A DNA stretch of 26,434 bases from Pseudomonadota bacterium (GTDB lineage Bacteria > Pseudomonadota > Alphaproteobacteria > Caulobacterales > Caulobacteraceae), in NCBI GenBank assembly GCA_023412655.1, contig JAEYNH010000004.1, positions 1 to 26,434 of the forward strand. Reading direction: 5' to 3'. The translations under genes were made by a program, and so were the position numbers. The notes beneath the pieces are model-generated. The model made no database searches. It was not told the origin of the DNA and saw only the letters and a list, made by a program, of their open reading frames with translations. This document shows positions 7,539 through 16,586 of this stretch, in pieces. Within the stretch, counting starts at the first letter, position 1. Every line of letters starts with the position of its first letter.

Positions 7539-9290
7539 TCAGGCCGCCGCGACCTCCGCCGGGAAAGCGGCCTTCAGCTCGCCCTTCATGATCTTCCCAT
7601 TGGCGTTGCGCGGCAGGGTCTCCGGCCAGAACGCCACCTTCACCGGGACCTTGAAGGCGGCCAGGCGCGAGCGGACCAGGTCGCGCAGCTCCTGCTCGGT
7701 GGCCGTGCCGCCCGGCCGCAGGTGGACCACCGCCGCCGGCTCCTCGCCGAGGGTCTTGTGCGGCAGGCCGATAAGGGCCGCGTCCATGACGTCGGGATGC
7801 TCGTAGAGGACGTTCTCCACTTCCACGCAGTAGATGTTCTCGCCGCCGCGGATCAGCATGTCCTTGGCCCGGTCGATGATGAACAGGAAGCCTTCCTCGT
7901 CGAGGCGGGCGAGGTCGCCGGTGCGCAGCCAGCCGTCGACGAAGGTCTCCGCCGTCGCCTCGGGCTTGTTCCAGTAGCCCTTCACCACCTGCGGCCCCTT
8001 GACCCAGAGTTCGCCCACGGCGCCGGGCGGAAGGATGGTCCGGCCGTCGGCCGGGTCGCGGATCTGCATCTCGCCCACCGGAGCGGCCGGACCGGCGCTG
8101 TCCGGCCGGGCCTCGTAGTCCTTGCCCAGGTGGGACGTGAAGGTGGCCGTGGTCTCGGTCATGCCCCAGCCGTTGCCCGGCTGCGAACCCGGGAAGGTCT
8201 CGGCGATCCTGCGCACCAGCTCCGGGGCCGAGGGCGCGCCGCCGTAGGTGACCGTCACCAGTGAGGACAGATCGTACTTGGCCCGCGCGGGATGCTCGAT
8301 GAGCTGCCAGGCAATGGTCGGCACGCCGCCGGTGGCGGTGACCTTCTCCCGCTCGATCAGCTGCATGGCCGGCTCGGCGTCCCAGCGGTGCATCAGCACG
8401 ATCTTGCCGCCCGCGTTGAGAGCCGGCGACAGCGTCGCGGACAGGCCCGTGGCGTGGAACATGGGGATCACGAGCAGGCTCACCCGCTGAGGCAGCTTGG
8501 TGGCGTCCAGCTCGGGCAGCGGCTCGCCTGCGCGAAGGAAGTTGCGGGCGGCCGCGATGCCCGCCGCTCCGATGTTGGACGTCATGTTCCGATGGGTGCC
8601 CAGGGCGCCCTTCGGCTTTCCGGTCGTGCCGGAGGTGTAGAGGATGGTGGCGTCGTCTTCCGGTTCGAGCGCTACGTCCGGCAGGGCCTGCTCGGGCAGG
8701 GCGCCCCAGTCGTTGACCCGTCCGATCACATCCTCGAGGCGCTGGATGCGCGGATCGGACGCCTCGGCCTTGAGACGCGAGACGTACACCCGCTCAAGGG
8801 CGGCCAGGCCGGCGAGATGCGGCGCGATCCGCTCGAGCCGCTCATCGTCGATGATCGCAACCTTGGCCCCTGAATCGGCCAGGCCGTATTCGAGCTCCGG
8901 ACCCGTCCACCAGGCGTTCAGCGGCGTGACCACCGCGCCGACCAGTTGGCCCGCCCAGAAGGCGACCGGCCATTCGGGCAGGTTGCGCATGATCACGGCC
9001 ACCCGGTCGCCCTTCTTCACCCCGTCGGCGATCAGGCGGTGGGCGAGCGCGATCGTGGCGCGACCGAAGCTGTCGAAGGTGGCGCGCTCGTCCTCGTAGA
9101 CGAGGAACTCCCGCTCCTTGAACCGCATGCCGTTCAGGAAGACGTCGCGCAGGGTCGGCGGCGCGTTCTTCCAGATGCGCGTGCGCACGCCGCGGATCGT
9201 CGCCTCCCCGATCTCAAACGGGCTGCCCGGCGCCGTCAGGCGGGCGTGCGCTTCGGCGATGCTGAGGACCGGCCAGGTCTCTTGGCTCAT
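7539..9290 (-). CDS. Acyl-CoA synthetase (AMP-forming), class I adenylate-forming family
   Basis: This is a 583-residue enzyme that activates a carboxylic acid, probably a fatty acid, with ATP and CoA through an acyl-adenylate. Motifs in order: ILYTSGTTGKPKGALGTH (about 216-233, phosphate-binding loop), GWGMTET, GWLRTGDLARLDEEGFLFI with the hinge, DRAKDMLIRGGENIYCVEVE, and NANGKIMKGEL, with the adenylation lysine at 566. The ATG at 9288-9290 lies 8 bases after the stop of the acyl-CoA dehydrogenase, so the two form an operon that activates an acyl chain and then oxidises it. An in-frame extension upstream to 9812 lies inside the dehydrogenase gene and is rejected. The chain-length preference cannot be read from the sequence. 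Confidence 0.92.
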   Translation of the reverse strand: MSQETWPVLSIAEAHARLTAPGSPFEIGEATIRGVRTRIWKNAPPTLRDVFLNGMRFKEREFLVYEDERATFDSFGRATIALAHRLIADGVKKGDRVAVIMRNLPEWPVAFWAGQLVGAVVTPLNAWWTGPELEYGLADSGAKVAIIDDERLERIAPHLAGLAALERVYVSRLKAEASDPRIQRLEDVIGRVNDWGALPEQALPDVALEPEDDATILYTSGTTGKPKGALGTHRNMTSNIGAAGIAAARNFLRAGEPLPELDATKLPQRVSLLVIPMFHATGLSATLSPALNAGGKIVLMHRWDAEPAMQLIEREKVTATGGVPTIAWQLIEHPARAKYDLSSLVTVTYGGAPSAPELVRRIAETFPGSQPGNGWGMTETTATFTSHLGKDYEARPDSAGPAAPVGEMQIRDPADGRTILPPGAVGELWVKGPQVVKGYWNKPEATAETFVDGWLRTGDLARLDEEGFLFIIDRAKDMLIRGGENIYCVEVENVLYEHPDVMDAALIGLPHKTLGEEPAAVVHLRPGGTATEQELRDLVRSRLAAFKVPVKVAFWPETLPRNANGKIMKGELKAAFPAEVAAA

Positions 9291-9298
9291 GCGACTAT

Positions 9299-10636
9299 CT
9301 ACTCCTGCTCGGCCGCCGGCGCCTTGCCCCGGCGCTCGGCGTAATGGGTGCGAATCTCGGCCAGCTCGGCGGCGAACCGCTTCTCCGCCTCCGCCTTGAG
9401 ACGAGGGATGTGGTAGCTGGGGAAGAGGTCGTTTTCGGGCGGATAGTCCTTCAGGATCTGCTTCGCCAGCGTGACCTTGTGGACCTCGGTGGGGCCGTCG
9501 GCGATCCCCATGACCAGGGCCGAACTGACCATCCGCATGAACGGCATCTCGTTCGAGACGCCGAGGGCGCCGTGCAGGTGCGCCGCCTTGGTCGCCACGT
9601 CGTGGTAGACCTTGGGCATGGCCACCTTGATCGCGGCGATGTCCTTGCGGACCTTGTTGTAGTCCTTGTGCTTGTCGATCAGCCAGGCGGTGCGCAGGAC
9701 CAGCAGGCGGAAGCTCTCCACGGCGATCCAGCTCTCGGCGATCTGCTCCTGCACCATCTGCAGGTCGGCGAGGCGCCCGTCCCGGGTGGTGCGCGACACC
9801 GCCCGCCGGCACATCAGATCGAGGGCGTGACGGCAGGCCCCCACCGTGCGCATCGCATGGTGCACCCGTCCGCCGCCCAGGCGGACCTGGGCGATCACGA
9901 AGGCGCCGCCGCGCTCACCCAGCAGGGCGTCGTGCGGCACGCGGACATTGTCGTAGCGGACGTAGGCCTCGTTGCCGCCGCCGATCTCGCCCCCCGCGCC
10001 CACGGCCACGTTGCGGATGATCTCCACCCCCGGCGTATCGGTGGGCACAAGGAAGATCGAAGTGCGCCGGTAGGGGTCCTTGGCGTCGGGATCGGTGACC
10101 GCATAGACCACCAGCAGCTTCGAGTACTTGGCGTTGGTGGAGAACCACTTCTCGCCGTTGATCACCCAGTGCTCCCCATCCAGCACCGCGGTGGTGCGGA
10201 AGGTCAGGGGATCAGACCCGCCGGTGGGCTCGCTCATCGAGAACGCCGACCGGATCTCCCCGTCCAGCAGGGGCTTGAGCCAGCGCTCCTTCTGCGCCTC
10301 GGTGCCGTAGTGGGCGATGATCTCGGCGTTGCCGGTGTCCGGCGCCTGGCAGCCGAAGATGGTGGGGGCCAGGCTGTTGCGGCCCAGCTTCTCGTTCATC
10401 AGGGCGAGCTTGACCTGTCCGAAACCCTGACCGCCGAGTTCGGGGCCGAGATGGCAGGCCCACAGCCCCTGTTCCTTCACGCGCGCCTGCAGCGGCTTGA
10501 TGAACTTCTCACGTCCCAGCGAACTCCAGGCGGCGAGACCGAGGTGCGACAGCGGCTCCACCTCCTCGCGCATGAAGTCTTCGATCCAGTCCAGCTTCTT
10601 CTGGAAGTCGGGGTCGGTCTCGAAATCCCACGCCAT
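9299..10636 (-). CDS. Acyl-CoA dehydrogenase, ACAD10/11-like
   Basis: This is a 445-residue FAD enzyme that introduces the alpha-beta double bond into acyl-CoA. It shows AFSMSEPTGGSDPL (FAD/substrate segment), INGEKWFSTNAKYSKLLVV, the DVATKAAHLHGALGVSNEMPF region and IADGPTEVHKVTLAKQIL near the C-terminus, features shared with ACAD10/11-type enzymes; it is longer than the usual 380-390 residues, as that group is. The ATG at 10634-10636 has GGGAGA 7 bases upstream on the minus strand; the longer frame to 10843 crosses the intergenic promoter region. It heads the operon with the acyl-CoA synthetase and is divergent from the serine hydrolase gene, with a 206-base shared control region. Confidence 0.92.
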   Translation of the reverse strand: MAWDFETDPDFQKKLDWIEDFMREEVEPLSHLGLAAWSSLGREKFIKPLQARVKEQGLWACHLGPELGGQGFGQVKLALMNEKLGRNSLAPTIFGCQAPDTGNAEIIAHYGTEAQKERWLKPLLDGEIRSAFSMSEPTGGSDPLTFRTTAVLDGEHWVINGEKWFSTNAKYSKLLVVYAVTDPDAKDPYRRTSIFLVPTDTPGVEIIRNVAVGAGGEIGGGNEAYVRYDNVRVPHDALLGERGGAFVIAQVRLGGGRVHHAMRTVGACRHALDLMCRRAVSRTTRDGRLADLQMVQEQIAESWIAVESFRLLVLRTAWLIDKHKDYNKVRKDIAAIKVAMPKVYHDVATKAAHLHGALGVSNEMPFMRMVSSALVMGIADGPTEVHKVTLAKQILKDYPPENDLFPSYHIPRLKAEAEKRFAAELAEIRTHYAERRGKAPAAEQE

Positions 10637-10681
10637 GGCGTATCTCCCACGGGGTTCCGCTCTTGGTGAACGGCATTTCGA

Positions 10682-10710
10682 ATTATCGGTATCCCCGAAG
10701 CCATTATCTA
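10682..10710 (-). promoter_or_regulatory. Candidate promoter of the acyl-CoA dehydrogenase operon
   Basis: On the minus strand, TAGATA (10710-10705) and GATAAT (10687-10682) are 17 bases apart, matching sigma-70 boxes at 4 of 6 and 5 of 6 positions, and would give a leader of roughly 40 bases. The six bases GATAAT also occur a second time at 10708-10703 in the same orientation. This divergent region is visibly more AT-rich than its surroundings. Confidence 0.4.
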
Positions 10711-10842
10711 CACCGCAGGCCAGCGCGCAACCGTCAGAAGGCGCCTCCGGAGCCGGGTGTTCGAAACCGGCAGGCCGCATCCCGGAACGCCACGCCATCG
10801 CAGCGTCCCGCTTGCCGCGGAGGGCGCGGGAGGGGCAAAACA

Positions 10843-12069
10843 ATGGTCATGAAGGCCAAGTCCCTCGGGTTCAGCCCCGACCGTCTCGCCCGGATCGACC
10901 GGTTCCTGCAGGAGAAGTACGTCGGCCCAGGCAAACTGCCCTGCGCCCAGTTCCTCATCGCCCGCGACGGCGAGACCGCGCACGAGAGCGTGCTCGGCCA
11001 GCAGGATCCCGAGCGGGGGGGCGCGCTGGGCGAGGACACGGTCTTCCGCATCTATTCCATGACCAAGCCGGTCACGAGCGTGGCCCTGATGCAGTTCGTG
11101 GAGGAAGGCGTGATCGCGCTGGACGATCCGGTGGCCAAGCACATCCCGGAATGGGCCGGGCTCGGCGTCTTCTCCGCGGGGATCGGACCCTACCTGACGA
11201 CGCCGCCCGACCGGCCCATGCAGGTGGCCGACCTCCTCCGGCACACCTCGGGCCTCACCTACGGGTTTCAGAACCGCACCAATATCGATGCCGCCTACCG
11301 CCGGCAGAAGCTGGACGCGATCTACGACGGCTACGACCTCGAAGGCATGATCCAGGCCCTGGCCAAGCTGCCCCTGGAGTTCTCGCCGGGAGAGGCCTGG
11401 AACTATTCCGTCTCCACCGACGTGGTGGGCTATCTGGTGCAGAAGCTCGCCGGGATGCCGCTGGACCAGGCCCTGAAGGCGCGCATCTTCGATCCCCTGA
11501 AGATGGCGGATACGGGCTTCCAGGTGCGGGAGGATCAGCGAGGCCGTTTCGCCGCCTGCTACGAGGCCGTGCCCGGCGGCGGGGTCCGGCTGCAGGATGA
11601 TCCGGCCACCAGCCCGTTCCTCGGCGCGCCGAAGCTTTTGTCGGGCGGCGGCGGCCTGGTCTCCACGGCCCGCGACTACATGCGCTTCGCCCGGATGCTG
11701 CTGAACGGCGGCGAACTGGACGGCGCGCGCATCCTGGCCCCCAAGACCCTCCGGCTGATGACCTCGAACCACCTGCCGGGCGGCGCCGACTTGACCCAGG
11801 TGTCGCGCTCGCTGTTCTCGGAAAGCACCAACGCGGGGATCGGCTTCGGCCTCGGCTTTGCCGTGGTGTTCGATCCGCCGAAAACCCTGATCCCCTGCTC
11901 CCAGGGCGAGTTCTACTGGGGCGGCATGGCTTCGACGGCGTTCTGGGTCGATCCGGTGGAACAGGTCACGGCGGTGTTCATGACCCAGCTCATGCCCTCG
12001 TCCACCTATGCGATCCGGCGCGAGCTGCGGACGCTGACCTACTCGGCCTTGATGGAGAGCCGGGCCTAG
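10843..12069 (+). CDS. Serine hydrolase of the beta-lactamase family (EstB-like)
   Basis: This is a 408-residue protein with the class C beta-lactamase/DD-peptidase fold. The nucleophile motif SMTK gives Ser72 and Lys75; the tyrosine motif is YSV at 188-190; the third motif appears as WGGMASTAFWVDP near the C-terminus in place of KTG. That combination fits esterases such as EstB rather than true beta-lactamases. No signal peptide is evident, so it is probably cytosolic. GGGAGGGG at about 10828-10835 supports the ATG at 10843; a second ATG two codons on is possible. It is divergent from the acyl-CoA dehydrogenase operon, which suggests, without proof, an ester or lipid substrate. Its TAG interlocks with the MATE gene's TAG in CTAG (12066-12069). 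Confidence 0.88.
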   Translation: MVMKAKSLGFSPDRLARIDRFLQEKYVGPGKLPCAQFLIARDGETAHESVLGQQDPERGGALGEDTVFRIYSMTKPVTSVALMQFVEEGVIALDDPVAKHIPEWAGLGVFSAGIGPYLTTPPDRPMQVADLLRHTSGLTYGFQNRTNIDAAYRRQKLDAIYDGYDLEGMIQALAKLPLEFSPGEAWNYSVSTDVVGYLVQKLAGMPLDQALKARIFDPLKMADTGFQVREDQRGRFAACYEAVPGGGVRLQDDPATSPFLGAPKLLSGGGGLVSTARDYMRFARMLLNGGELDGARILAPKTLRLMTSNHLPGGADLTQVSRSLFSESTNAGIGFGLGFAVVFDPPKTLIPCSQGEFYWGGMASTAFWVDPVEQVTAVFMTQLMPSSTYAIRRELRTLTYSALMESRA

Positions 12070-13526
12070 CGGGCGCTCTCGCCTTCCTCGATGGGCATGC
12101 CCAGGCCAGTGTCGGGGGCCTCGCCCTCGACCTTCTCGGCGGTGGGCAGCATGCGCGCCTTCCGCCAACCGCCCCACCGGTAGTAGCCGGCCGCGAGCAG
12201 CACCATGACGATGCTGCCCACAGGGAAGCTCCACCAGATCGCGTCGGCGCCGATATGCGGCATCATCACCGTGGCGAACGGCACGCGCACCACCCACAGG
12301 GCGATGATCATCGCCAGGAGCGGCGGCCAGACCGCGCCCGTCGCCCGCACCACACCGTTGAAGATGAAGGCCACGCCGAAGGGGATGAAGCCCCACAGGA
12401 CGATGGTGTTGATGCGGCCGGCGATCGCCATGGCCTCGCTGTCCGCCGGCAGGAAGGCCGCCATCACATAGGATTTGGCGATCTCAAGCACGATCACCAG
12501 CACGGTCGTGCCGAGGAAGGCGAAGATGACGCCCTTGCGCGCCACCTCGGCCACGCGGTCCATGCGGCCCGCGCCGACATTCTGGGCGGCGATGGTGGAG
12601 ACGGCCGCGCCCAGGGCCATGGCCGGCATCTGCACATAGGTCCAGATCTGCACCGCCGCGCCATAGGCGGCCGCGGTCTGGGAGCCGAAGCCGTTGACCA
12701 GGCTCATCATGGTCACGGCGGCCAGGCTGATGACCATCATCTGGAACGCCATCGGCAGGCCCTTGAACACCAGGGTGCGGATGATCGTCAGGTCTGGCTT
12801 CAGCAGGTGGAACTCACCCGGCCGGAGCACCAGGATCGACTTGCGCCGGTAGAGATGGACCATGAAGGCCACGAGGGTGATCGCCTGGGCGATCAGGGTC
12901 GCCGTGGCCGAGCCGGCGATCTCGAGGCGCGGGAGCGGACCCACGCCGAGGATCAGCAGCGGGTTCAGGATGACGTCGAGCAGCACCACCATGGCCGAGA
13001 AGTAGAATGGGGTGCGGCTGTCGCCCGTGCCGCGCTGGGCCATCATCAGGAAGGTGGTGAAATAGATCAGCGGCAGGGCGAGGAAGATCACCGTGAGATA
13101 GGCCACCGCCTCGGCGCGGGCGTCGGCCGGGGTGCCCATGGCGTCCAGGATCAGGGGCGTGAGCGCGACGCCCGCCAGGCCCACGACGGTCGAGGCCACC
13201 GCGAAGAACAGGGTGCAGGTGCCCACCACCTTGCGCGCCGTCCGCTCGTCCCGCGCGCCCATGGCCTGGCCGATCAGGATGTTGGCCGCCATGGTCAGGC
13301 CAAACATCGCGCCCAGCATCAGGAAGAAGATCTGGTTGGCGTTGGAGATGGCGGCGAGGGCCGATTCGCCCAGGGTGTGGCTGACCCAGATGGCGTTCGC
13401 CGAGCCGTTGACCGACTGCAGGACATTGGAGCCGAGCAGCGGCAGCGAGAAGAGGAGCAGGGTCTTGCCGATCGGCCCAGCGGTCAGATCGGGCCCCCGC
13501 CGGCCCATCGCTCCTGTTCGCTGCAC
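12066..13526 (-). CDS. MATE family multidrug/cation efflux transporter
   Basis: This is an inner-membrane antiporter of about 486 residues with roughly 12 hydrophobic segments in two homologous halves. The start GPIGKTLLLFSLPLLGSNVLQ, the LGESALAAISNANQIFFLM loop, and the TGDSRTPFYFSAMVVLLDVILNPLLI segment are typical of NorM/DinF-like MATE proteins. The cytoplasmic tail is long and acidic (EKVEGEAPDTG...). The start is uncertain: GGGGAG lies 6 bases before a GTG at 13524-13526, and another GTG directly precedes it; the ATG at 13508 is in frame but has AGGAG only two bases away. The substrate cannot be inferred. It is divergent from rmlB, with 218 bases between. Confidence 0.9.
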   Translation of the reverse strand: MQRTGAMGRRGPDLTAGPIGKTLLLFSLPLLGSNVLQSVNGSANAIWVSHTLGESALAAISNANQIFFLMLGAMFGLTMAANILIGQAMGARDERTARKVVGTCTLFFAVASTVVGLAGVALTPLILDAMGTPADARAEAVAYLTVIFLALPLIYFTTFLMMAQRGTGDSRTPFYFSAMVVLLDVILNPLLILGVGPLPRLEIAGSATATLIAQAITLVAFMVHLYRRKSILVLRPGEFHLLKPDLTIIRTLVFKGLPMAFQMMVISLAAVTMMSLVNGFGSQTAAAYGAAVQIWTYVQMPAMALGAAVSTIAAQNVGAGRMDRVAEVARKGVIFAFLGTTVLVIVLEIAKSYVMAAFLPADSEAMAIAGRINTIVLWGFIPFGVAFIFNGVVRATGAVWPPLLAMIIALWVVRVPFATVMMPHIGADAIWWSFPVGSIVMVLLAAGYYRWGGWRKARMLPTAEKVEGEAPDTGLGMPIEEGESAR

Positions 13527-13744
13527 CACGTTCTCCCCACTCTGCCCGTGGGCTGTAAGTCCCCGTAGCGCCGGAATCCATACCGCAGTTGCGGCGCCGG
13601 GCGGCGATTTCGGTCCGGAGCCCACAGATGAGGGCCGCCCTGCAGGGTTGAGCCCGCGCCGTTTCGCTGTAAGTACGGCCAGCGAGGGGTGAACTCGGTT
13701 CTTGAGCGGCGGGGCGCCGCAAAGCGAACGATCAGAAAGGCCGC

Positions 13745-14794
13745 ATGAAGATCCTGATCACGGGCGGAGCCGGCTTTATTGGGTCGGCTGTGATCCGCCG
13801 GGCGATCCAAGAGGGCCACCAGGTGGTGAACCTCGACGTCCTCACCTACTCCGCCAACCTGGAAAACGTCGCGGCCGTCGAAGGCCATGACGGCTATGCG
13901 TTCGAACAGGCGGACATCTGCGACAAGGCCCGGGTCGAGGCGATTTTCGCCCGCCACCGGCCCGACGCAGTGATGCACCTGGCCGCCGAGAGCCACGTCG
14001 ACCGCTCGGTGGAAGGGCCGCTGGAATTCGTCCAGACCAACATTGTCGGCACGGCGGTGCTGCTCGAAGTCGCCCGCGCCTACTGGTCGGGCCTTGAGCC
14101 GGCGGCCAAGGCGACCTTCCGCTTCCACCATGTCTCCACCGACGAGGTCTTCGGCGCGCTTGGCGAGGACGGCGAGTTCACCGAGGAGACCCCTTACGAT
14201 CCCACCTCGCCCTATTCGGCGTCGAAGGCGGGCGCCGACCATCTCGTGCGCGCCTGGGGCCGGACCTACGGCCTGCCGGTGGTGATCACCAACTGCTCGA
14301 ACAATTATGGCCCGTATCAATTCCCGGAGAAGCTGATCCCGACGGTGATCACCCGGGCGCTGGAGGGCAAGTCGATCCCCGTCTACGGCGACGGCCGGCA
14401 GATGCGCGACTGGCTGCACGTGGACGACCACGCCGACGCCCTGCTCACCGTCCTGCTGAACGGCCGGCTGCACGAGACCTATGCGATCGGCGGCGACGCC
14501 GACCATCGCAACATCGAGGTCGTGCGGATGATCTGCGCCGAACTCGACAAGGTCGCCCCCGGCAACACGCCCCACGCCGAGAAGATCGAGTTCGTCACCG
14601 ACCGTCCGGCGCATGACTTCCGGTACGCCATCGACGCCTCGAAGATCGCCCGCGAACTGGGCTGGACGCCGAAGGTGACCCTGGACCGCGGCCTTGCCGA
14701 GACCGTCCGCTGGTACGTGGACAACTACGGCTGGGTGGAGCGGATCCGCGAGCGCGGCTTCCACTCGGAGCGGCTGGGGCTGGTGAAGGCGTGA
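13745..14794 (+). CDS. rmlB: dTDP-glucose 4,6-dehydratase
   Basis: This enzyme converts dTDP-glucose to dTDP-4-keto-6-deoxyglucose, the second step of dTDP-rhamnose and other dTDP-sugar routes. The 349-residue product has the NAD-binding GGAGFIGS (7-14), the catalytic Thr132-Asp133-Glu134 in STDEVFG, the YSASK pair Tyr157 and Lys161, the NCSNNYGPYQFPEKLIP segment, and GDGRQMRDWLHVDDH. All key residues are present and length is normal. AGAAAGG precedes the ATG. It heads a four-gene plus-strand operon whose members overlap by 1-4 bases. Confidence 0.96.
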   Translation: MKILITGGAGFIGSAVIRRAIQEGHQVVNLDVLTYSANLENVAAVEGHDGYAFEQADICDKARVEAIFARHRPDAVMHLAAESHVDRSVEGPLEFVQTNIVGTAVLLEVARAYWSGLEPAAKATFRFHHVSTDEVFGALGEDGEFTEETPYDPTSPYSASKAGADHLVRAWGRTYGLPVVITNCSNNYGPYQFPEKLIPTVITRALEGKSIPVYGDGRQMRDWLHVDDHADALLTVLLNGRLHETYAIGGDADHRNIEVVRMICAELDKVAPGNTPHAEKIEFVTDRPAHDFRYAIDASKIARELGWTPKVTLDRGLAETVRWYVDNYGWVERIRERGFHSERLGLVKA

Positions 14795-15699
14795 GCGTCC
14801 GGGTCCTGATGTTCGGGACCACCGGGCAACTCGCTCGCGAGGTCCTCCGCCAGGCCGACGCCCACGACGTGACCCTGACGGCCCTGTCCCGGGCGGAGGC
14901 CGACCTCGCCGAGCCGGACGCCTGCGCCCGCCGGGTGGCCGAGCATCGTCCGGACGTGGTGATCCTGGCCGCCGCCTATACCGCCGTGGACCTGGCCGAG
15001 ACCGAGGGCGTGCTCGCCCGCCGGGTCAACGCCGAGGCCCCGCGCGCCATCGCCAAGGCCTGCGCCTCGGCGGGGGCCGCCCTGGTGCATTTCTCCACCG
15101 ACTATGTGTTCGACGGGACCAAGGGCGCGCCCTACCTGCCGGACGACGCCGTCAACCCGCTGAACGCCTATGGCGAGACCAAGCTGGAGGGCGAGCGCCA
15201 CGTGCTCGCCACCTGCCCCCGGGCGGCGGTGATCCGCACGTCCTGGGTCGTCTCGGCCCACGGCAAGAACTTCGTGAAGACCATGCTGCGGCTGGCCGGC
15301 GAGGGCCACCCGCTGAAGGTGGTGGATGACCAGTTCGGGCGCCCGACGAGCGCCGCCGATCTTGCCGGCTTCGTGCTCTCCCAGACGCCCCGCTGGAGCG
15401 AGGCGTCGTCCGGCGACGCGGCCTTCGGCCTGCACCACTTCGCCAATGCGGGCGAGACCAGCTGGCGCGGCTTCGCCGAGGGCGTTTTCGAGCTCGCCCT
15501 GGGCTCGGCGGCCCCGCAGGTGGGCGGCCAGAAGACCGCCGAGCGGCCCTCGCCGGCCGCCCGGCCCCTGCGCGGCGTCCTGGACACCTCGCGCACCGAG
15601 GCGGTGTTCGGCGTGACCATCCGGCCCTGGCGCGAGGCCCTGGCCGAGATCGTGGCCGAACTGCAGTCCCAATCCCAGACCGAGGCGAAACCCGCATGA
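14791..15699 (+). CDS. rmlD: dTDP-4-dehydrorhamnose reductase
   Basis: The last enzyme of dTDP-L-rhamnose synthesis, it reduces the 4-keto group with NAD(P)H. The 302-residue protein has GTTGQL (9-14) for the nucleotide, the STDYVFDG segment (102-109) and the catalytic pair Tyr127 and Lys131 in YGETK. It starts with GTG at 14791, overlapping the rmlB stop in GTGA, so translation is probably coupled; the family N-terminus fits this start. The order here is B-D-A, and the epimerase RmlC that should act before it is not encoded in the window. The C-terminal 60 residues are more variable (Ala/Pro-rich), as in many members. Confidence 0.94.
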   Translation: MSVRVLMFGTTGQLAREVLRQADAHDVTLTALSRAEADLAEPDACARRVAEHRPDVVILAAAYTAVDLAETEGVLARRVNAEAPRAIAKACASAGAALVHFSTDYVFDGTKGAPYLPDDAVNPLNAYGETKLEGERHVLATCPRAAVIRTSWVVSAHGKNFVKTMLRLAGEGHPLKVVDDQFGRPTSAADLAGFVLSQTPRWSEASSGDAAFGLHHFANAGETSWRGFAEGVFELALGSAAPQVGGQKTAERPSPAARPLRGVLDTSRTEAVFGVTIRPWREALAEIVAELQSQSQTEAKPA

Positions 15700-16586
15700 G
15701 GCGCGGCATCATCCTGGCGGGCGGCGCGGGCACGCGCCTTCATCCGCTGACCCTGGCGGTCTCCAAGCAGCTCCTGCCCGTCTACGACAAGCCGATGATC
15801 TACTATCCGCTGTCGGTCCTGCTGCTGGCCGGCGTGCGCGAGATCCTGATCATCACCACCCCGGAGGACCAGCCCTCGTTCAAGCGGCTGCTGGGCGACG
15901 GCGGCCAGTTCGGGGTGCGCTTCGAATATGTGGTCCAGCCGACGCCGGGCGGCCTCGCCGAGGCCTATCTGCTGGGCGAGGAGTTCGTCGGCGGCCAGCC
16001 CAGCGTGATGATCCTCGGCGACAACATCTTCTTCGGCCAGAACTTCCGCCGGATGCTGCAGCGCGCCGGAGAGCGGACCGAGGGCGCCACCGTGTTCGGC
16101 TATCCCGTCCACGACCCCGAGCGCTACGGGGTGGTCGAACTGACGCCCGAGGGCCGGGCGCTCTCCATCGAGGAGAAGCCCGCCAAGCCGAAGTCGAACT
16201 ATGCGGTCACCGGCCTCTATTTCTACGATGGCCGCGCCAGCGAGATCGCCAAGACGCTCACCCGCTCCGCCCGCGGCGAGCTGGAGATCACCGCCCTGAA
16301 CCAGGTCTATCTGGACGAGGGCGCGCTGCAGGTGGAGCTGCTGGGACGCGGCTTCGCCTGGGAGGATGCGGGCACCCACGACAGCCTGATCCAGGCCGGC
16401 GAGCTGATCCGCACCTTCGAGCAGCGGCAGGGCCTGCGCATCGGCTGCCTGGAGGAAATCGCCTATCAGCAGGGCTGGATCGGCCGCGACGAGCTGATCA
16501 AGGTCGCCGACCTGCAGGCCAAGAGCGAATACGGCAGGTACCTGCGCGAGCTCGCGGAGCGCCCGCCGGGAGAGCCGGCCGAGTAA
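15696..16586 (+). CDS. rmlA: Glucose-1-phosphate thymidylyltransferase
   Basis: This enzyme joins glucose 1-phosphate and dTTP to make dTDP-glucose, the entry step of the pathway, and in many bacteria it is inhibited by dTDP-rhamnose. The 296-residue product carries LAGGAGTRLHPLT (7-19), KQLLPVYDKPMIYYPLS (24-40), ILGDNIFFG, EEKPAKPKSNYAVTGLYFYD and the WEDAGTHDSL loop. Its ATG overlaps the rmlD stop (ATGA). Length and motifs are those of the long RmlA form. It is followed by the GNAT gene, whose ATG shares a base with the rmlA TAA. Confidence 0.96.
   Translation: MRRGIILAGGAGTRLHPLTLAVSKQLLPVYDKPMIYYPLSVLLLAGVREILIITTPEDQPSFKRLLGDGGQFGVRFEYVVQPTPGGLAEAYLLGEEFVGGQPSVMILGDNIFFGQNFRRMLQRAGERTEGATVFGYPVHDPERYGVVELTPEGRALSIEEKPAKPKSNYAVTGLYFYDGRASEIAKTLTRSARGELEITALNQVYLDEGALQVELLGRGFAWEDAGTHDSLIQAGELIRTFEQRQGLRIGCLEEIAYQQGWIGRDELIKVADLQAKSEYGRYLRELAERPPGEPAE

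Noticed and set aside
9291..9812. In-frame N-terminal extension of the acyl-CoA synthetase to 757 residues
   Set aside because: The extra sequence overlaps the dehydrogenase gene in another frame and looks like shadow translation; conserved sequence begins at 9290.
10708..12396. 562-codon minus-strand frame opposite the serine hydrolase
   Set aside because: Antisense shadow crossing a gene boundary; the plus strand has SMTK and YSV motifs and a ribosome site.
13552..13675. GCTGTAAGT occurring twice in the MATE-rmlB gap
   Set aside because: A nine-base match over about 120 bases with unrelated flanks; I could not fit it to a promoter or operator.
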